NCBI GenBank assembly: GCA_900299185.1
Contig: OMIV01000293.1
Coordinates: forward strand, 1-64,000
DNA from: Planctomycetaceae bacterium
GTDB lineage: Bacteria > Planctomycetota > Planctomycetia > Planctomycetales > Planctomycetaceae
Length of the DNA stretch: 64,000 bases
Reading direction: 5' to 3'
Position numbers and translations under genes: made by a program. The first letter of the stretch is position 1, and the number at the start of each line of letters is the position of its first letter. Below, piece by piece: positions 7,867 to 16,950 of this stretch. The notes under the pieces are model-generated. The model was not told where the DNA came from. It was given only the letters and a program-made list of their open reading frames with translations, and made no database searches.

Positions 7867-9186
7867 TTACTCCGCAACCCGCACAAAGCGACGGCCTTTG
7901 AGTTCGAAGCGCGGCAACGTGCCCGGAGCAACAAGCTCGACGTCAGGCACGAAGTTCAGTCGATCTTTGATGGTCTGAGTGATCCTCGTTCGCAGTGCCG
8001 CAGCATCGTCGCCGACAAGCTCTGACTGCGGCTCGATCACGAGCTTCATCTGCGACATCGCTCGCTCAGTTCGCACTTCAATGCGGTACTCGACGATGTC
8101 ATCAAACCCGCGCAGCACCGCCTCGACGCTGGCAGGAAAAACGTTGTTGCCACGAATGATGACCATGTCGTCCACACGACTGAGAATGCCACCCTTCAAT
8201 CTCATCAGCGAACGACCGCACGAGCACTGCTCGGCATCCGTCGTCACGAGGTCTCCAGTTCGATAACGAATCAACGGCGAGCCCACGCGACCAAGGTTTG
8301 TGATCACCAGCTCGCCATGCCGAACTCCGGCCACATCTGGAACAACCGGCTGCAACGAAATCGGGTCAATGATTTCGGCGATACACTCGGTCTCCAGCAC
8401 ATGCATGCCACCGGGATTGTGCTCGCATTCGATCGCGAGTGGCCCAAGTTCCGTCATGCCCCAATGGTCACAGACTCGAGCCCCCCACGCTGCTTCAATG
8501 CGACGTCGAGTCTCCTCCACACTGCCACCAGGCTCACCCGCAGTCAGGATCATGCGCACGGAACTCGCCGCGAGATCGATGCCGTCGCTTATGGCCGTCT
8601 CCGCCAAACGCAGTGCATAAGTCGGAGTCGCACAGACGATGGTGATGTCGTTATCGAGCATCATTCGCAGCCGCGCTTGCGACGTCATCCCGCCACCCGC
8701 CAAGCAGAAATTGCCGAGTCGATTGGCGCCTTCAAACCCGGCCCAGAAGCCCAGAAATGGACCGAACGAAAACGGGAAAAACAGACGGTCGTCCGGCTTT
8801 AATCCAGCAATGCGAAAGAGCTGCTCCCAACAGCTCATGATCCATTTCCAACTGGCTGGAGTATCGAGCCAGCGCATCGGCATCCCCGTCGTCGTGCCTG
8901 ATGTTTGGTGTAATCGCGAGTACTTCGAGCGGTCTTCGGTCAGGTTCGATCCATAGGGTGGATGCGCCGCTTGATCGGTCACCAAATCGGACTTGGTCGT
9001 AAACGGCAGAGCCGCCAAGAGCGTTTCAAAATCCAGTTGCTCCAGTCGCTCAAGACTCAACCCAGCCGACTCCAAGCGCCCGGTCACGAAGGCGTTGCGA
9101 CCGATCGTTGATCGCAACAAGTCCAGCAGCGATCGATGTTGGCGATCGCGGATGTTTGCTCGGTCGGAGTTCTCGATGAAGTGCAT
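7867..9186 (-). CDS. PaaK-like acyl-CoA ligase (phenylacetate-CoA ligase family)
   Basis: A 439-residue adenylate-forming enzyme of the phenylacetate-CoA ligase group, which would activate a carboxylic acid with ATP and join it to CoA in the cytoplasm. The nucleotide-binding loop is HQTSGTTTGMP. The later adenylation motifs CDHWGMTELGP and YRTGDLV are present, as is the C-terminal RGNNVFPASVE region typical of PaaK. The length fits the family (about 430). A GTG at 9201 would add five residues; the ATG at 9186 is preferred. There are no adjacent ring-degradation genes, so the acid substrate cannot be named. Confidence 0.82.
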   Translation of the reverse strand: MHFIENSDRANIRDRQHRSLLDLLRSTIGRNAFVTGRLESAGLSLERLEQLDFETLLAALPFTTKSDLVTDQAAHPPYGSNLTEDRSKYSRLHQTSGTTTGMPMRWLDTPASWKWIMSCWEQLFRIAGLKPDDRLFFPFSFGPFLGFWAGFEGANRLGNFCLAGGGMTSQARLRMMLDNDITIVCATPTYALRLAETAISDGIDLAASSVRMILTAGEPGGSVEETRRRIEAAWGARVCDHWGMTELGPLAIECEHNPGGMHVLETECIAEIIDPISLQPVVPDVAGVRHGELVITNLGRVGSPLIRYRTGDLVTTDAEQCSCGRSLMRLKGGILSRVDDMVIIRGNNVFPASVEAVLRGFDDIVEYRIEVRTERAMSQMKLVIEPQSELVGDDAAALRTRITQTIKDRLNFVPDVELVAPGTLPRFELKGRRFVRVAE

Positions 9187-9650
9187 GACTTGAAGGATCA
9201 CGAGTGATTCTGTTCGCAGGCCGACTCACACGAGCCGCAACCTTGGTGGTTGCCATGTAGCTCGAACGACTCATCGCGAAAACCCAACGCGGACCGTCTT
9301 AGTAGTCGACATCGGCAATTGAACCTTCAATCAAAGAACCGATCTGCGACACGTTGCCCTTTCGCCACATCGTGGTGCGGAAGCATCGTCAACGTTGCCT
9401 TCTCACCACAAAACGCAGGCCATCGCTAAGGCTGCCGCTCAAAGATTGAAGCAGTCGTTTTGATTCTGAATGAGCAGCGCAAGCCTATGAAACATTGAGT
9501 TCCATTCGCTCAACCCACGCTGCGATCAGGCTGACATCGTTAGCCGTTCGAGAAGCGCGCATCGATCAGAAGCGCTCTCGGCATGGTGATTGCGATTCGG
9601 TGCTCTCGGGCTGTTTCCGAGTTCCGCATCCCGACTGCTAAGGAATCTTC
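9187..9650. other. Intergenic region before the acetyltransferase pseudogene
   Basis: About 460 bases between divergent genes. No RNA gene, repeat or convincing open frame is seen. An AAGGAA ribosome-binding sequence sits just before the ATG at 9651. Confidence 0.4.
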
Positions 9651-10799
9651 ATGCTCTCTGTCGCCGAATTCCGATCGCTCGACGAGCTGGCCAATGTACG
9701 TCTCACTTGGAAGTCACTCTGGGAACAAACTCCCGATGCCAACTACTTCCAATCCTATGACTGGCTCCGCAGCTTCTGGCGGTTTTATGGAGAAGGCTTG
9801 AAGCTGAAGGTCTTGTTGGTATCGATGGCGGCCAAGCCCATTGGCCTAGTGCCACTTGTCATCAAGCACTAACGCACGCAGATCGGTGTCGCCAGCGTCT
9901 TGACGTTTCCCGTGGGTGAATGGGGTGCCTTCTACGGCCAAGTTGGCCCCAATCCTGTCGCCACCTTTCAAGGCGCGATGCCACACATCTTCCGCAAGCG
10001 AGCTGACTGGAACGTCATCGAACTGCCCTGCGTCGAAAACACAGAAGAGAATCGCCGACTGAAAGAGGCGATGAACGAGTGCGGGCTGCAAACGAGCCTC
10101 TCGGGAGCAATTCGGCATCCCAAGATCCGACTACAAGAAGGCTGGGATGAGTACCTCGCCGATCTCGCTCCACCGATGCGTCTCAAGCTCTCTCAAGCCG
10201 AACATGCTTTGCGTCGAGTCGGCCCGTTGTCCTTCCATCGCTGGCGACCAACCGGAGCATCCGACGGCAAGACCGTCCGACGTTGGGATCTCTTGCAACA
10301 TGTCGCCGAGCTAAAGCGAGCTTCTGACCAATATTCGAGCCGTGCCGATATTGAATTGGCATTTATCCGCGACGCACATCCCGGAGCAGTTGATCTCGCC
10401 GCAGTTGATCTCTGCACGCTCAATATCGGCCGCCGGACAATTGCTGCAGCGTACTCGTACGTTTCGAACGGGATCTTGACCCCGGTGCTTTTTGTCACCG
10501 ACCCCCAATATGCCGCTCATGCCAGCGACGTCTTGATGGGCTATCTGGTACGTGACGGATTCATGCGACAAGACTCAGAAATCGTCTTCCGCTCCGAGCA
10601 TCAAGACCTCGCCGCCGGTTGGACGAACGACGCCGCGACCGCGCTGACTTACGGCTACTACGCCTGGATGTCACCGCAGGCTCAGATGCTGCGGCTCAAG
10701 CAAAACCGGAAGAAGAAACTCAACACGGCTCGCGGATCAATTCCCACCAGCGGAGTCAGTGATACCGCCACAACGATCCAACTCTTCTCGCCGTCGTAG
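9651..10799 (+). pseudogene. GNAT acetyltransferase (BioF2/CelD-like) with one internal stop codon
   Basis: The frame runs for 383 codons and is interrupted only by TAA at 9870-9872. Upstream it reads ...IGLVPLVIKH and downstream RTQIGVASVLTFPVGEWG... in the same frame. The first part matches the N-terminal acetyltransferase-like domain (NYFQSYDWLRSFW). The second has the remaining half, including AAAYSYVSNGILTPVLFVTDPQYA. Such proteins transfer acyl groups in polysaccharide or cell-envelope synthesis. A good AAGGAA ribosome-binding site precedes the start, so the loss looks recent, or it may be a sequencing error. The family assignment is moderate and the substrate unknown. Confidence 0.7.
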
Positions 10800-10866
10800 T
10801 TGCGGAACCGCTTTGAAAGCCATCTCTGGCACCCCAATCCCGAGCTGCGACTGCGGAAGCGCCGAT

Positions 10867-11904
10867 CTACAACGTCGCGCCCAGTTTCGCAGCCAGCTCA
10901 TTGATCTGCCGCCAGGTCTCATCAGGAATCGCAACACCTTCCGAACGTCGCTGACGTTCGCGCCGCAATTCGATCTCGCCCGGCATCAAGATCTCAGTGA
11001 CGCCCGGAGCCTTTTTCGAAGTCTTGAGAGACTCGACATATCGAGCCAACAACTCGTCGAACTCAGCCCGCGTGGTGAACTGCTCGATGTCGACGAAGTA
11101 CATCCAGACGCCATTGCTCCCTCGCGGCAGATCCGTCCGACAAACGCCGCTGCCCGACAACATTCCGCCGAAGACATCGATCATCACGCTAAGCCCAAAT
11201 CCCTTGAAGCCCATCAAGCCACCCAAAGGCAGGATCGCACCGCCGGGCTCGCCGTAGAACTTCGCTGGGTCGGTCGTCGGATTGCCAGCCGAGTCGATGA
11301 TGAGACCCTCTGGCACTTGCTCGCCCTTCTGAAACGCAACTCGCAACTTGCCTTCCGCCGTCGCACTGGTCGTCATGTCGAGCACCAAAGCCGACTGCCC
11401 CCAAGGAGCTGACATCGAAATGGGGTTTGTCCCCAACTTCTTCTCAATACCACCATAGGGAGCAACGCCACCGGGCCCCGGAGCATTCACCGACATCATG
11501 CTCGCAAAGCCCCGCTCGGCTGCCTTCTGGGAGTAAGACCCCAAACGTCCGACGTGATTGCAATTACGAATCATCACAGTCGCCGTGCCCATCGCCTTTG
11601 CTTGAGCAAGACCGCATTCCAACCCCTTCATCGCCGCGACCTGACCGAAGTTGAAATTGGCGTCGAGGACCGTGAATGACCCACCTTGCTTCACGATCTC
11701 AATGGGAGTCCCCAGCTTGAAGAAGCCCTTCTGAATGCCGTCAACATACTGCATCAGGCGCATGACTCCGTGGCTGTCATGTCCCACGGCATTGGCATCG
11801 GCAAGTTCTTGTGCCACTACCGCCGCATCGGCAGCCGGAACTCCCGCTGCAGTTAAGACTTTGGTGGCGATTCCACGCAGTTGATCGATCGTGAAAGTCG
11901 GCAT
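10867..11904 (-). CDS. Ldh family malate/L-lactate/ureidoglycolate-type dehydrogenase
   Basis: A 345-residue NAD(P)-dependent 2-hydroxyacid dehydrogenase of the YlbC/ComC family, which oxidises a 2-hydroxyacid to a 2-oxoacid. Family signatures are GHDSHGVMRL near residue 45, MIRNCNHVGRLGSYSQKA, LGTNPISMSAP and the glycine-rich GLMGFKGFGLSVMIDVFGG near the C-terminal third. It lies downstream of a dihydrodipicolinate synthase-family gene on the same strand, 63 bases apart, so the two probably form an operon. Together they suggest breakdown of a sugar acid or hydroxyamino acid: the lyase/dehydratase and the dehydrogenase would act on successive intermediates. The exact substrate is not deducible. 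Confidence 0.85.
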   Translation of the reverse strand: MPTFTIDQLRGIATKVLTAAGVPAADAAVVAQELADANAVGHDSHGVMRLMQYVDGIQKGFFKLGTPIEIVKQGGSFTVLDANFNFGQVAAMKGLECGLAQAKAMGTATVMIRNCNHVGRLGSYSQKAAERGFASMMSVNAPGPGGVAPYGGIEKKLGTNPISMSAPWGQSALVLDMTTSATAEGKLRVAFQKGEQVPEGLIIDSAGNPTTDPAKFYGEPGGAILPLGGLMGFKGFGLSVMIDVFGGMLSGSGVCRTDLPRGSNGVWMYFVDIEQFTTRAEFDELLARYVESLKTSKKAPGVTEILMPGEIELRRERQRRSEGVAIPDETWRQINELAAKLGATL

Positions 11905-11967
11905 CAGCTAATTCCTCTCAGTTCAAAGTGCTGCTCTCGAACTCGTCGCGTTTGCTTGATGACGCTT

Positions 11968-12912
11968 TCAATGGCCAGAAAGCCCCAACGCAGCGCTCTC
12001 TCCGGACAGTTCTGCTTCAGCCGCGAGAATCGGTTTTAGAAGCGTCTCAATTTCCGTCATCTCTGCAGCCGTGAGTTGTCGCTGTGGGGCTCGAGCTGGT
12101 CCGAAATCAAGTCCCGTGATTTTGACAGCATGCTTGAGCATCGAAATATTTAAACTGTCGCCTTGCCGAGCGCGATAATCCTCAATCGGAATTATCAACT
12201 GCTGGTAGCGCATCCCTTCCGAGTATTCACCAGCAGCCAAAGCCGTGTGCATGGCCATCGTCAAGTGCGGACAGACATTACCAGCGCCGCTCGTGTATCC
12301 CCGAGATCCTGCCAGCATGTAGTACGGAGCGAACCGTTCTGCAGACCCACAGAGCCACTCAATTCCCTCTCGATCTGCTAAGACAGTCGAACGAAACTCG
12401 TGCATTTGGTTCCAAGCGTACTTCACCCCAACAACCGACGGATGCTTTGCCAACTCCAGCAGTAAGGCGTTACTCGGCAAAGGGTCTTTCTTATAGACCA
12501 AAGCCGGCGCCTTAACGGCATCCAAAACAGTCATGTAATAATCGCGCATTCCCACATCGCACAGATAAGGATGTGATAACGGCATAAACATGATTCCGTC
12601 TGCCCCTGCAGCTATCGAGCGACGGCCTGATTCGATGGCATGCGCCAACTGCAATCCCACTGGCGAGAAAATCACGGCATCCGACCCAGATGCTTCACGC
12701 GTAACTCGCACGAGCGCGACAATCTCGTCTGCTGAGAGCGAATGAAACTCGCTTGTCCCAGCTGCCGGAAGAAAACAACGAATCCCGGCAGCATAAAGTC
12801 GCCGCGTCAAAGCCGCTTGAGCTTCCAGATTCAACGTCCCGTCGGCCTTGAATGCAGTTAGCGGTACGAGATGGACTGTATGCAGCGACGCTAAATCGAA
12901 CTCTCTTGCCAC
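11968..12912 (-). CDS. Dihydrodipicolinate synthase/N-acetylneuraminate lyase family protein
   Basis: A 314-residue class I aldolase-fold enzyme forming a Schiff base through the lysine of VVGVKYAW. The catalytic tyrosine is in ALVYKKDP. CFLPAAGTSEFHSLS near the N-terminus replaces the usual GTTGE motif, as in dehydratases of the 5-dehydro-4-deoxyglucarate type, so sugar-acid catabolism is more likely than lysine synthesis. The GTG at 12912 is preferred: GGAGAAG lies eight bases upstream and the length then fits the family. A TTG at 12960 would add 16 unconserved residues. It is followed by an Ldh-family dehydrogenase in the same direction. Confidence 0.8.
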   Translation of the reverse strand: MAREFDLASLHTVHLVPLTAFKADGTLNLEAQAALTRRLYAAGIRCFLPAAGTSEFHSLSADEIVALVRVTREASGSDAVIFSPVGLQLAHAIESGRRSIAAGADGIMFMPLSHPYLCDVGMRDYYMTVLDAVKAPALVYKKDPLPSNALLLELAKHPSVVGVKYAWNQMHEFRSTVLADREGIEWLCGSAERFAPYYMLAGSRGYTSGAGNVCPHLTMAMHTALAAGEYSEGMRYQQLIIPIEDYRARQGDSLNISMLKHAVKITGLDFGPARAPQRQLTAAEMTEIETLLKPILAAEAELSGESAALGLSGH

Positions 12913-13113
12913 AATTGCTTCTCCAGTTTGCCCCGAATCCAAAACAACCAGCGAATTCAACTGGGATCATTAACTCGCCGCAATCGACTCTCCTTTTGTC
13001 GTTAGCGGTAAGAGAGCGCCCATCGACCGCACCAGACTCGCAATCTTCACTCGCAAGCTTCAGAACTCCCGATCTCAATCTGTGGTCTCCCTCTCCAGAA
13101 ACCAGAGCTGATC

Positions 13114-13422
13114 ATGCCCTCGAATCGCCCCGAGACACTTCCGTTCCGTCTCATCATCGCGTCAAGCATTCTCTTTTCGCTGACGGTCCTCGGCATGGTT
13201 GCCGCAGCATTTGCTCCACCGGAATCTGAACTCACCAACTTCTTTGATCGGTATGCCCTAAAGCTGTTGGGTGGTGAAGTCTTGGCGATTGTCGGTTTCG
13301 TGATTCTGGCCATGGTCTCGGACCGGCCGAGCGAACCAACTGATGGATCGCGATCGCCAGACAATCGAACCCCGGACTCCTCGGATCCTGAGTCCCTCAC
13401 CCAATTTGGCTCAAATGATTGA
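13114..13422 (+). CDS. Small two-helix membrane protein
   Basis: A 102-residue protein with two clear hydrophobic helices, about residues 13-34 and 50-68, followed by a hydrophilic tail rich in Asp, Ser and Pro. It lies 196 bases before nuoA on the same strand. There is no recognisable family. The helices and consistent coding pattern favour a real gene. It could be co-transcribed with the complex I genes, but nothing in it shows a link to respiration. Confidence 0.55.
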   Translation: MPSNRPETLPFRLIIASSILFSLTVLGMVAAAFAPPESELTNFFDRYALKLLGGEVLAIVGFVILAMVSDRPSEPTDGSRSPDNRTPDSSDPESLTQFGSND

Positions 13423-13618
13423 TCACGTAACCCAAAACAGCATCAACAACTGCAAACCCGACAAGTGCTTCGGCCTAAGACAACCCCACTCTCAGAGGAG
13501 CGACTTGGCGCCGTCAGCCGCCTTGACCTAGCATCCTCCCCAACCACTCACAATGGACTTGCGGCAGACGTGAGTCTGCTTCGCGCAGTAGGACTTTCTG
13601 GCTCTGGGGCCGCTTCGA

Positions 13619-13993
13619 ATGAGTTATCACCCCGTCGTCATTTACGTGTTGGTGCTGTTGGGATTCGTCGTCACGAATCTCATCCTCGCCCATGTCATCG
13701 GACCGAAGAAGAAGACCGCCGTCAAACAGATGCCTTACGAATCTGGAATGGATCCGGTCGGAGATGCTCGGCAGCCATTCGACGTTAAGTTCTACTTGGT
13801 TGCAATTCTGTTTCTGGTCTTCGACGTTGAACTGCTATTCCTATATCCGTGGTCGGTCAGTGCTTACACCGACCAACATATTATTCCGGCGGAGCTGAGC
13901 GATACCGTTTTCGGTGTCATGCTGGTCTTCATGACCACATTGGCCATCGCCTTTGTTTACGCCTGGAGAAAAGGAGTGTTTCGATGGCGGTAG
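13619..13993 (+). CDS. nuoA: NADH-quinone oxidoreductase subunit A
   Basis: A 124-residue membrane subunit of complex I, with three hydrophobic helices in the order expected for NuoA. The conserved loop [11 protein letters not shown] and the [18 protein letters not shown] segment identify it. NuoA helps form the interface between the peripheral and membrane arms near the quinone site. It is the first gene of a complete nuo cluster in the standard order. Its last 10 bases overlap the start of nuoB in another frame, so the two are probably translationally coupled. Confidence 0.95.
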   Translation: MSYHPVVIYVLVLLGFVVTNLILAHVIGPKKKTAVKQMPYESGMDPVGDARQPFDVKFYLVAILFLVFDVELLFLYPWSVSAYTDQHIIPAELSDTVFGVMLVFMTTLAIAFVYAWRKGVFRWR

Positions 13994-14580
13994 GTCTGCC
14001 AGAGAACGTCTTCCTGACGAAACTCGACGTAGCCGCGAATTGGGTGCGCTCTAACAGCTTGTGGCCTATGCCCTTCGCAACTGCATGCTGCGGCATCGAG
14101 TTGATGGCTACTGCATCTTCGCGGTTTGACTTGGCTCGTTTCGGCGCTGAAGTCATGCGATTTAGCCCGCGACAGTGTGACCTGCTGATTGTCGCTGGCC
14201 GCGTTGTGATGAAAATGCTCCCAGTACTTCAAAGAATCTGGCTCCAAATGCCAGAACCGAAGTGGTGCATTTCGATGGGCGCTTGCGCCTGTTCTGGCGG
14301 AGTCTTTGATACTTACGCCGTCGTTCAAGGCATCGATCGCTTCATTCCGGTAGATCTCTATGTTCCTGGATGCCCACCGAGGCCCGAACAATTGATTGCC
14401 GGGATCATTGAGCTTCAAGATCGCATCAAGAAAACTGGCACTCTGGACGGTCGAGAATTCGTAACACGCACAGCCGCGACGGGACCGCAACCTCTTGAAC
14501 TCGATGAGATCCGACGACTCAGGGAAGCAACTCCTGTTGCGGGTTTGGAAATTTTTAGCACACCAGACATTAAGACCTAG
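13984..14580 (+). CDS. nuoB: NADH-quinone oxidoreductase subunit B
   Basis: A 198-residue peripheral-arm subunit carrying iron-sulfur cluster N2, the last electron donor to quinone. The cluster ligands are visible in [11 protein letters not shown], the [11 protein letters not shown] motif and [11 protein letters not shown]. The start is the ATG at 13984, inside the end of nuoA. The open frame extends further upstream, but that part has no NuoB similarity. A tail of about 40 residues after the conserved core is slightly longer than in short homologues. Confidence 0.95.
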   Translation: MAVGLPENVFLTKLDVAANWVRSNSLWPMPFATACCGIELMATASSRFDLARFGAEVMRFSPRQCDLLIVAGRVVMKMLPVLQRIWLQMPEPKWCISMGACACSGGVFDTYAVVQGIDRFIPVDLYVPGCPPRPEQLIAGIIELQDRIKKTGTLDGREFVTRTAATGPQPLELDEIRRLREATPVAGLEIFSTPDIKT

Positions 14581-14653
14581 TCAGCGAACTCCAAAAAACT
14601 GCGGACTTCAAATCTCAATCGATCAGCTCCTCTAGCACATATTGCTGACCAAA

Positions 14654-15145
14654 ATGATTGAAGAATCAACTCTTAAACAACAATTCGGCGATGGAATCTG
14701 GATCAGCGAATTCCGTGATAATCGTCGGGTCGTTGTCAGCGCCGAGCAAGTTCACCATCTGTTGGCACACCTCAAGAATCAACTTGGTTTCGACTTCTTG
14801 GTTGATATCACAGCTGTGGATTACCTCGAATACGAGAATTCCACTGACCGATTCGGAGTCGTCTATTGCCTCCTCAACATGCAAACTGGCGAGCGGCTCG
14901 TTGTTAAGACCTTCGTGAACGACCCGAACCCCTCGCTGCCGACCGTGTATAGCCTTTGGCGAGGATCTGACTGGATGGAACGCGAAGTCTACGACATGTT
15001 TGGGATTACATTTACCGGTCATCCAGATCTTCGGCGGATCCTCTCTCCGGATGAGTTTAGTTCTTATCCACTACGCAAAGATTATCCCCTGAAAGGTCGT
15101 GGCGAGCGTCACAACTTCCCAGTCATAACCAGAGCAGAGAGCTAG
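14654..15145 (+). CDS. nuoC: NADH-quinone oxidoreductase subunit C (30 kDa)
   Basis: A 163-residue peripheral-arm subunit. The family signature WMEREVYDMFGITFTGHPDL, followed by RRIL and PLRKDYPLKG, is complete. NuoC contacts NuoD and is not fused to it here, unlike in Escherichia coli. The ATG at 14654 is preferred to an upstream TTG at 14642. It lies 73 bases after nuoB. Confidence 0.95.
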   Translation: MIEESTLKQQFGDGIWISEFRDNRRVVVSAEQVHHLLAHLKNQLGFDFLVDITAVDYLEYENSTDRFGVVYCLLNMQTGERLVVKTFVNDPNPSLPTVYSLWRGSDWMEREVYDMFGITFTGHPDLRRILSPDEFSSYPLRKDYPLKGRGERHNFPVITRAES

Positions 15146-15217
15146 AAAACGATCTCCGACGAAGTCACTTCCCCATCCGACTACAAGAGCAACAAGCTCT
15201 CTCACACGTAATAACCT

Positions 15218-16438
15218 ATGCCTCTTCAAGTAGCTGATACACTCGCTCCTGATACTCCAGACAAAGAGTACCTCTGGACGTTGAACTTCGGTCCGCAGCA
15301 TCCAGCGACCCACACAACGTTGCGTCTCGTGCTCACGCTCGACGGCGAAAAGGTTGTCAACGCGGTGCCGCATATCGGCTACCTTCATAGCGGCTTTGAG
15401 AAGCTCGGCGAACATCTTGATTTCAATCAGTATGTGACCATCGTCGACCGCATGAATTACCTCTCACCGCTCGCCAATGAAATTGCGTGGCATCACGCGG
15501 TCGAGAAGCTCCTGGGGATTGAACTCACCCCACGCTGCAAATACATCCGGACAATCTTCTCCGAACTCCTGCGCATCCAAGATCACCTGCTCAATGTGGG
15601 CACATCAGCGCTCGACCTCGGGGCCTTCACCGCGTTCCTCTACTGCTTCACTCAACGGGAGAAGATTTACGACATCATCGAATTGGCCTCGGGGCAACGC
15701 TTCCACTCCAGCTACACCCGAGTCGGTGGAGTGATGTTCGATGTCAACGACTTATGGGTTCGCAAGGTGCGTGACTTCATCGACGGGCTCCCCAAAACTC
15801 ACGATGAAGTCCATCGACTCCTCACTCGCAATCGCATTTTTATCGACCGTATCAAAGGTGTCGGCGTCCTCACTAAGGAAGACGCGATCAACTTCAGCGT
15901 ATCAGGCCCAGTTGCTAGAGCTAGCGGAGTTGTTCGCGACATACGCAAGGACGAGCCGTATCTGTGCTACAAAGATTTCGACTTCAAAGTCATCTGTTCG
16001 CAGAATGGCGATTGCTATGCCCGTTATCTCGTCCGCATGGGTGAGATCATCGAGAGCTTGAAGATCATTCAACAGGCCCTGGAAAACATTCCAACCGGTC
16101 CCATCAACGTTGATGTGGATAGTCGCGTTGTGCTTCCTGCTAAGCCAGCCGTATACCGAAGTATTGAAGGTCTGATTCAACACTTCGAAGTCATTATGCC
16201 GAATCGGGGCTACTCCGCTCCGAAAGATGAAGTTTACGCAGCGGTCGAAGCTCCGAATGGAGAGTTGGGCTTCTACTTGGTATCAGACGGTACGAATCGG
16301 GCATACCGAGCCCGCACTCGCCCACCATCGTTTATTCACTTCTCCGTGTTTCCGCACATGATCAAAGGCCACATGCTCAGCGACGTAGTCGCAGTGCTTG
16401 GCAGCCTTAATATTATTGCTGCGGAGTTGGATCGCTAA
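15218..16438 (+). CDS. nuoD: NADH-quinone oxidoreductase subunit D (49 kDa)
   Basis: A 406-residue subunit forming most of the quinone-binding cavity with NuoB. It has the family motif FGPQHPATHTTLRLVL with the conserved quinone-site histidine, then GYLHSGFEKLGEH, RMNYLSPLANEIA and, at the end, a DVVAVLGSLNIIAAELDR tail with the conserved terminal arginine. The length is typical. It is separate from nuoC by 72 bases. Confidence 0.96.
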   Translation: MPLQVADTLAPDTPDKEYLWTLNFGPQHPATHTTLRLVLTLDGEKVVNAVPHIGYLHSGFEKLGEHLDFNQYVTIVDRMNYLSPLANEIAWHHAVEKLLGIELTPRCKYIRTIFSELLRIQDHLLNVGTSALDLGAFTAFLYCFTQREKIYDIIELASGQRFHSSYTRVGGVMFDVNDLWVRKVRDFIDGLPKTHDEVHRLLTRNRIFIDRIKGVGVLTKEDAINFSVSGPVARASGVVRDIRKDEPYLCYKDFDFKVICSQNGDCYARYLVRMGEIIESLKIIQQALENIPTGPINVDVDSRVVLPAKPAVYRSIEGLIQHFEVIMPNRGYSAPKDEVYAAVEAPNGELGFYLVSDGTNRAYRARTRPPSFIHFSVFPHMIKGHMLSDVVAVLGSLNIIAAELDR

Positions 16439-16466
16439 TTGTATTTGTTACCCGGTGGTAATACCG

Positions 16467-16949
16467 ATGTCCGCCTTATCCGAAGTCATTCGCGACAAGA
16501 TCCGCGAGCAGTTTCCAAAGTATCCCAATAAGCGAGCTGTCACTCTGCCCGCTCTGCACATCGTGCATGACGAGTACCGACAAGTTTCGATTGAGGCGAT
16601 CAAGGAAATCGCAGAACTCCTCGAACTGCATCCCTCAGAGGTGCATGACACGATGAGATTCTATCAGTTCTTTCGCACTGAACAGAACCCACTCGGAAAG
16701 CAGCGAGTATGGGTCTGTCGCTCAATCGCGTGCATGCTGCGTGGCGGCGAAGAGTTACTCGGGGAACTGTGCCATCGCCTGCACCTGAAGCCTGGCGAGA
16801 CTACACCCGACGGGAAAATCACATTGGAATTCGCCGAGTGCCTTGGCGGCTGTGATGGTGCACCATGCATGCTGATAAACGATGAGTGTGAAATGAATAT
16901 GACGCCGGACTCGGCGATAAAACTGATAGATGAATTGAAGGCAAAATAA
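16467..16949 (+). CDS. nuoE: NADH-quinone oxidoreductase subunit E (24 kDa)
   Basis: A 160-residue subunit of the NADH dehydrogenase module, binding the [2Fe-2S] cluster N1a. Ligands are the CRSIAC pair (CX4C) and the later CLGGC pair in AECLGGCDGAPCM. The start is the ATG at 16467; the open frame extends into the end of nuoD without family similarity. The stop codon is followed after one base by the GTG start of nuoF. Confidence 0.94.
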   Translation: MSALSEVIRDKIREQFPKYPNKRAVTLPALHIVHDEYRQVSIEAIKEIAELLELHPSEVHDTMRFYQFFRTEQNPLGKQRVWVCRSIACMLRGGEELLGELCHRLHLKPGETTPDGKITLEFAECLGGCDGAPCMLINDECEMNMTPDSAIKLIDELKAK

Positions 16950-16950
16950 C

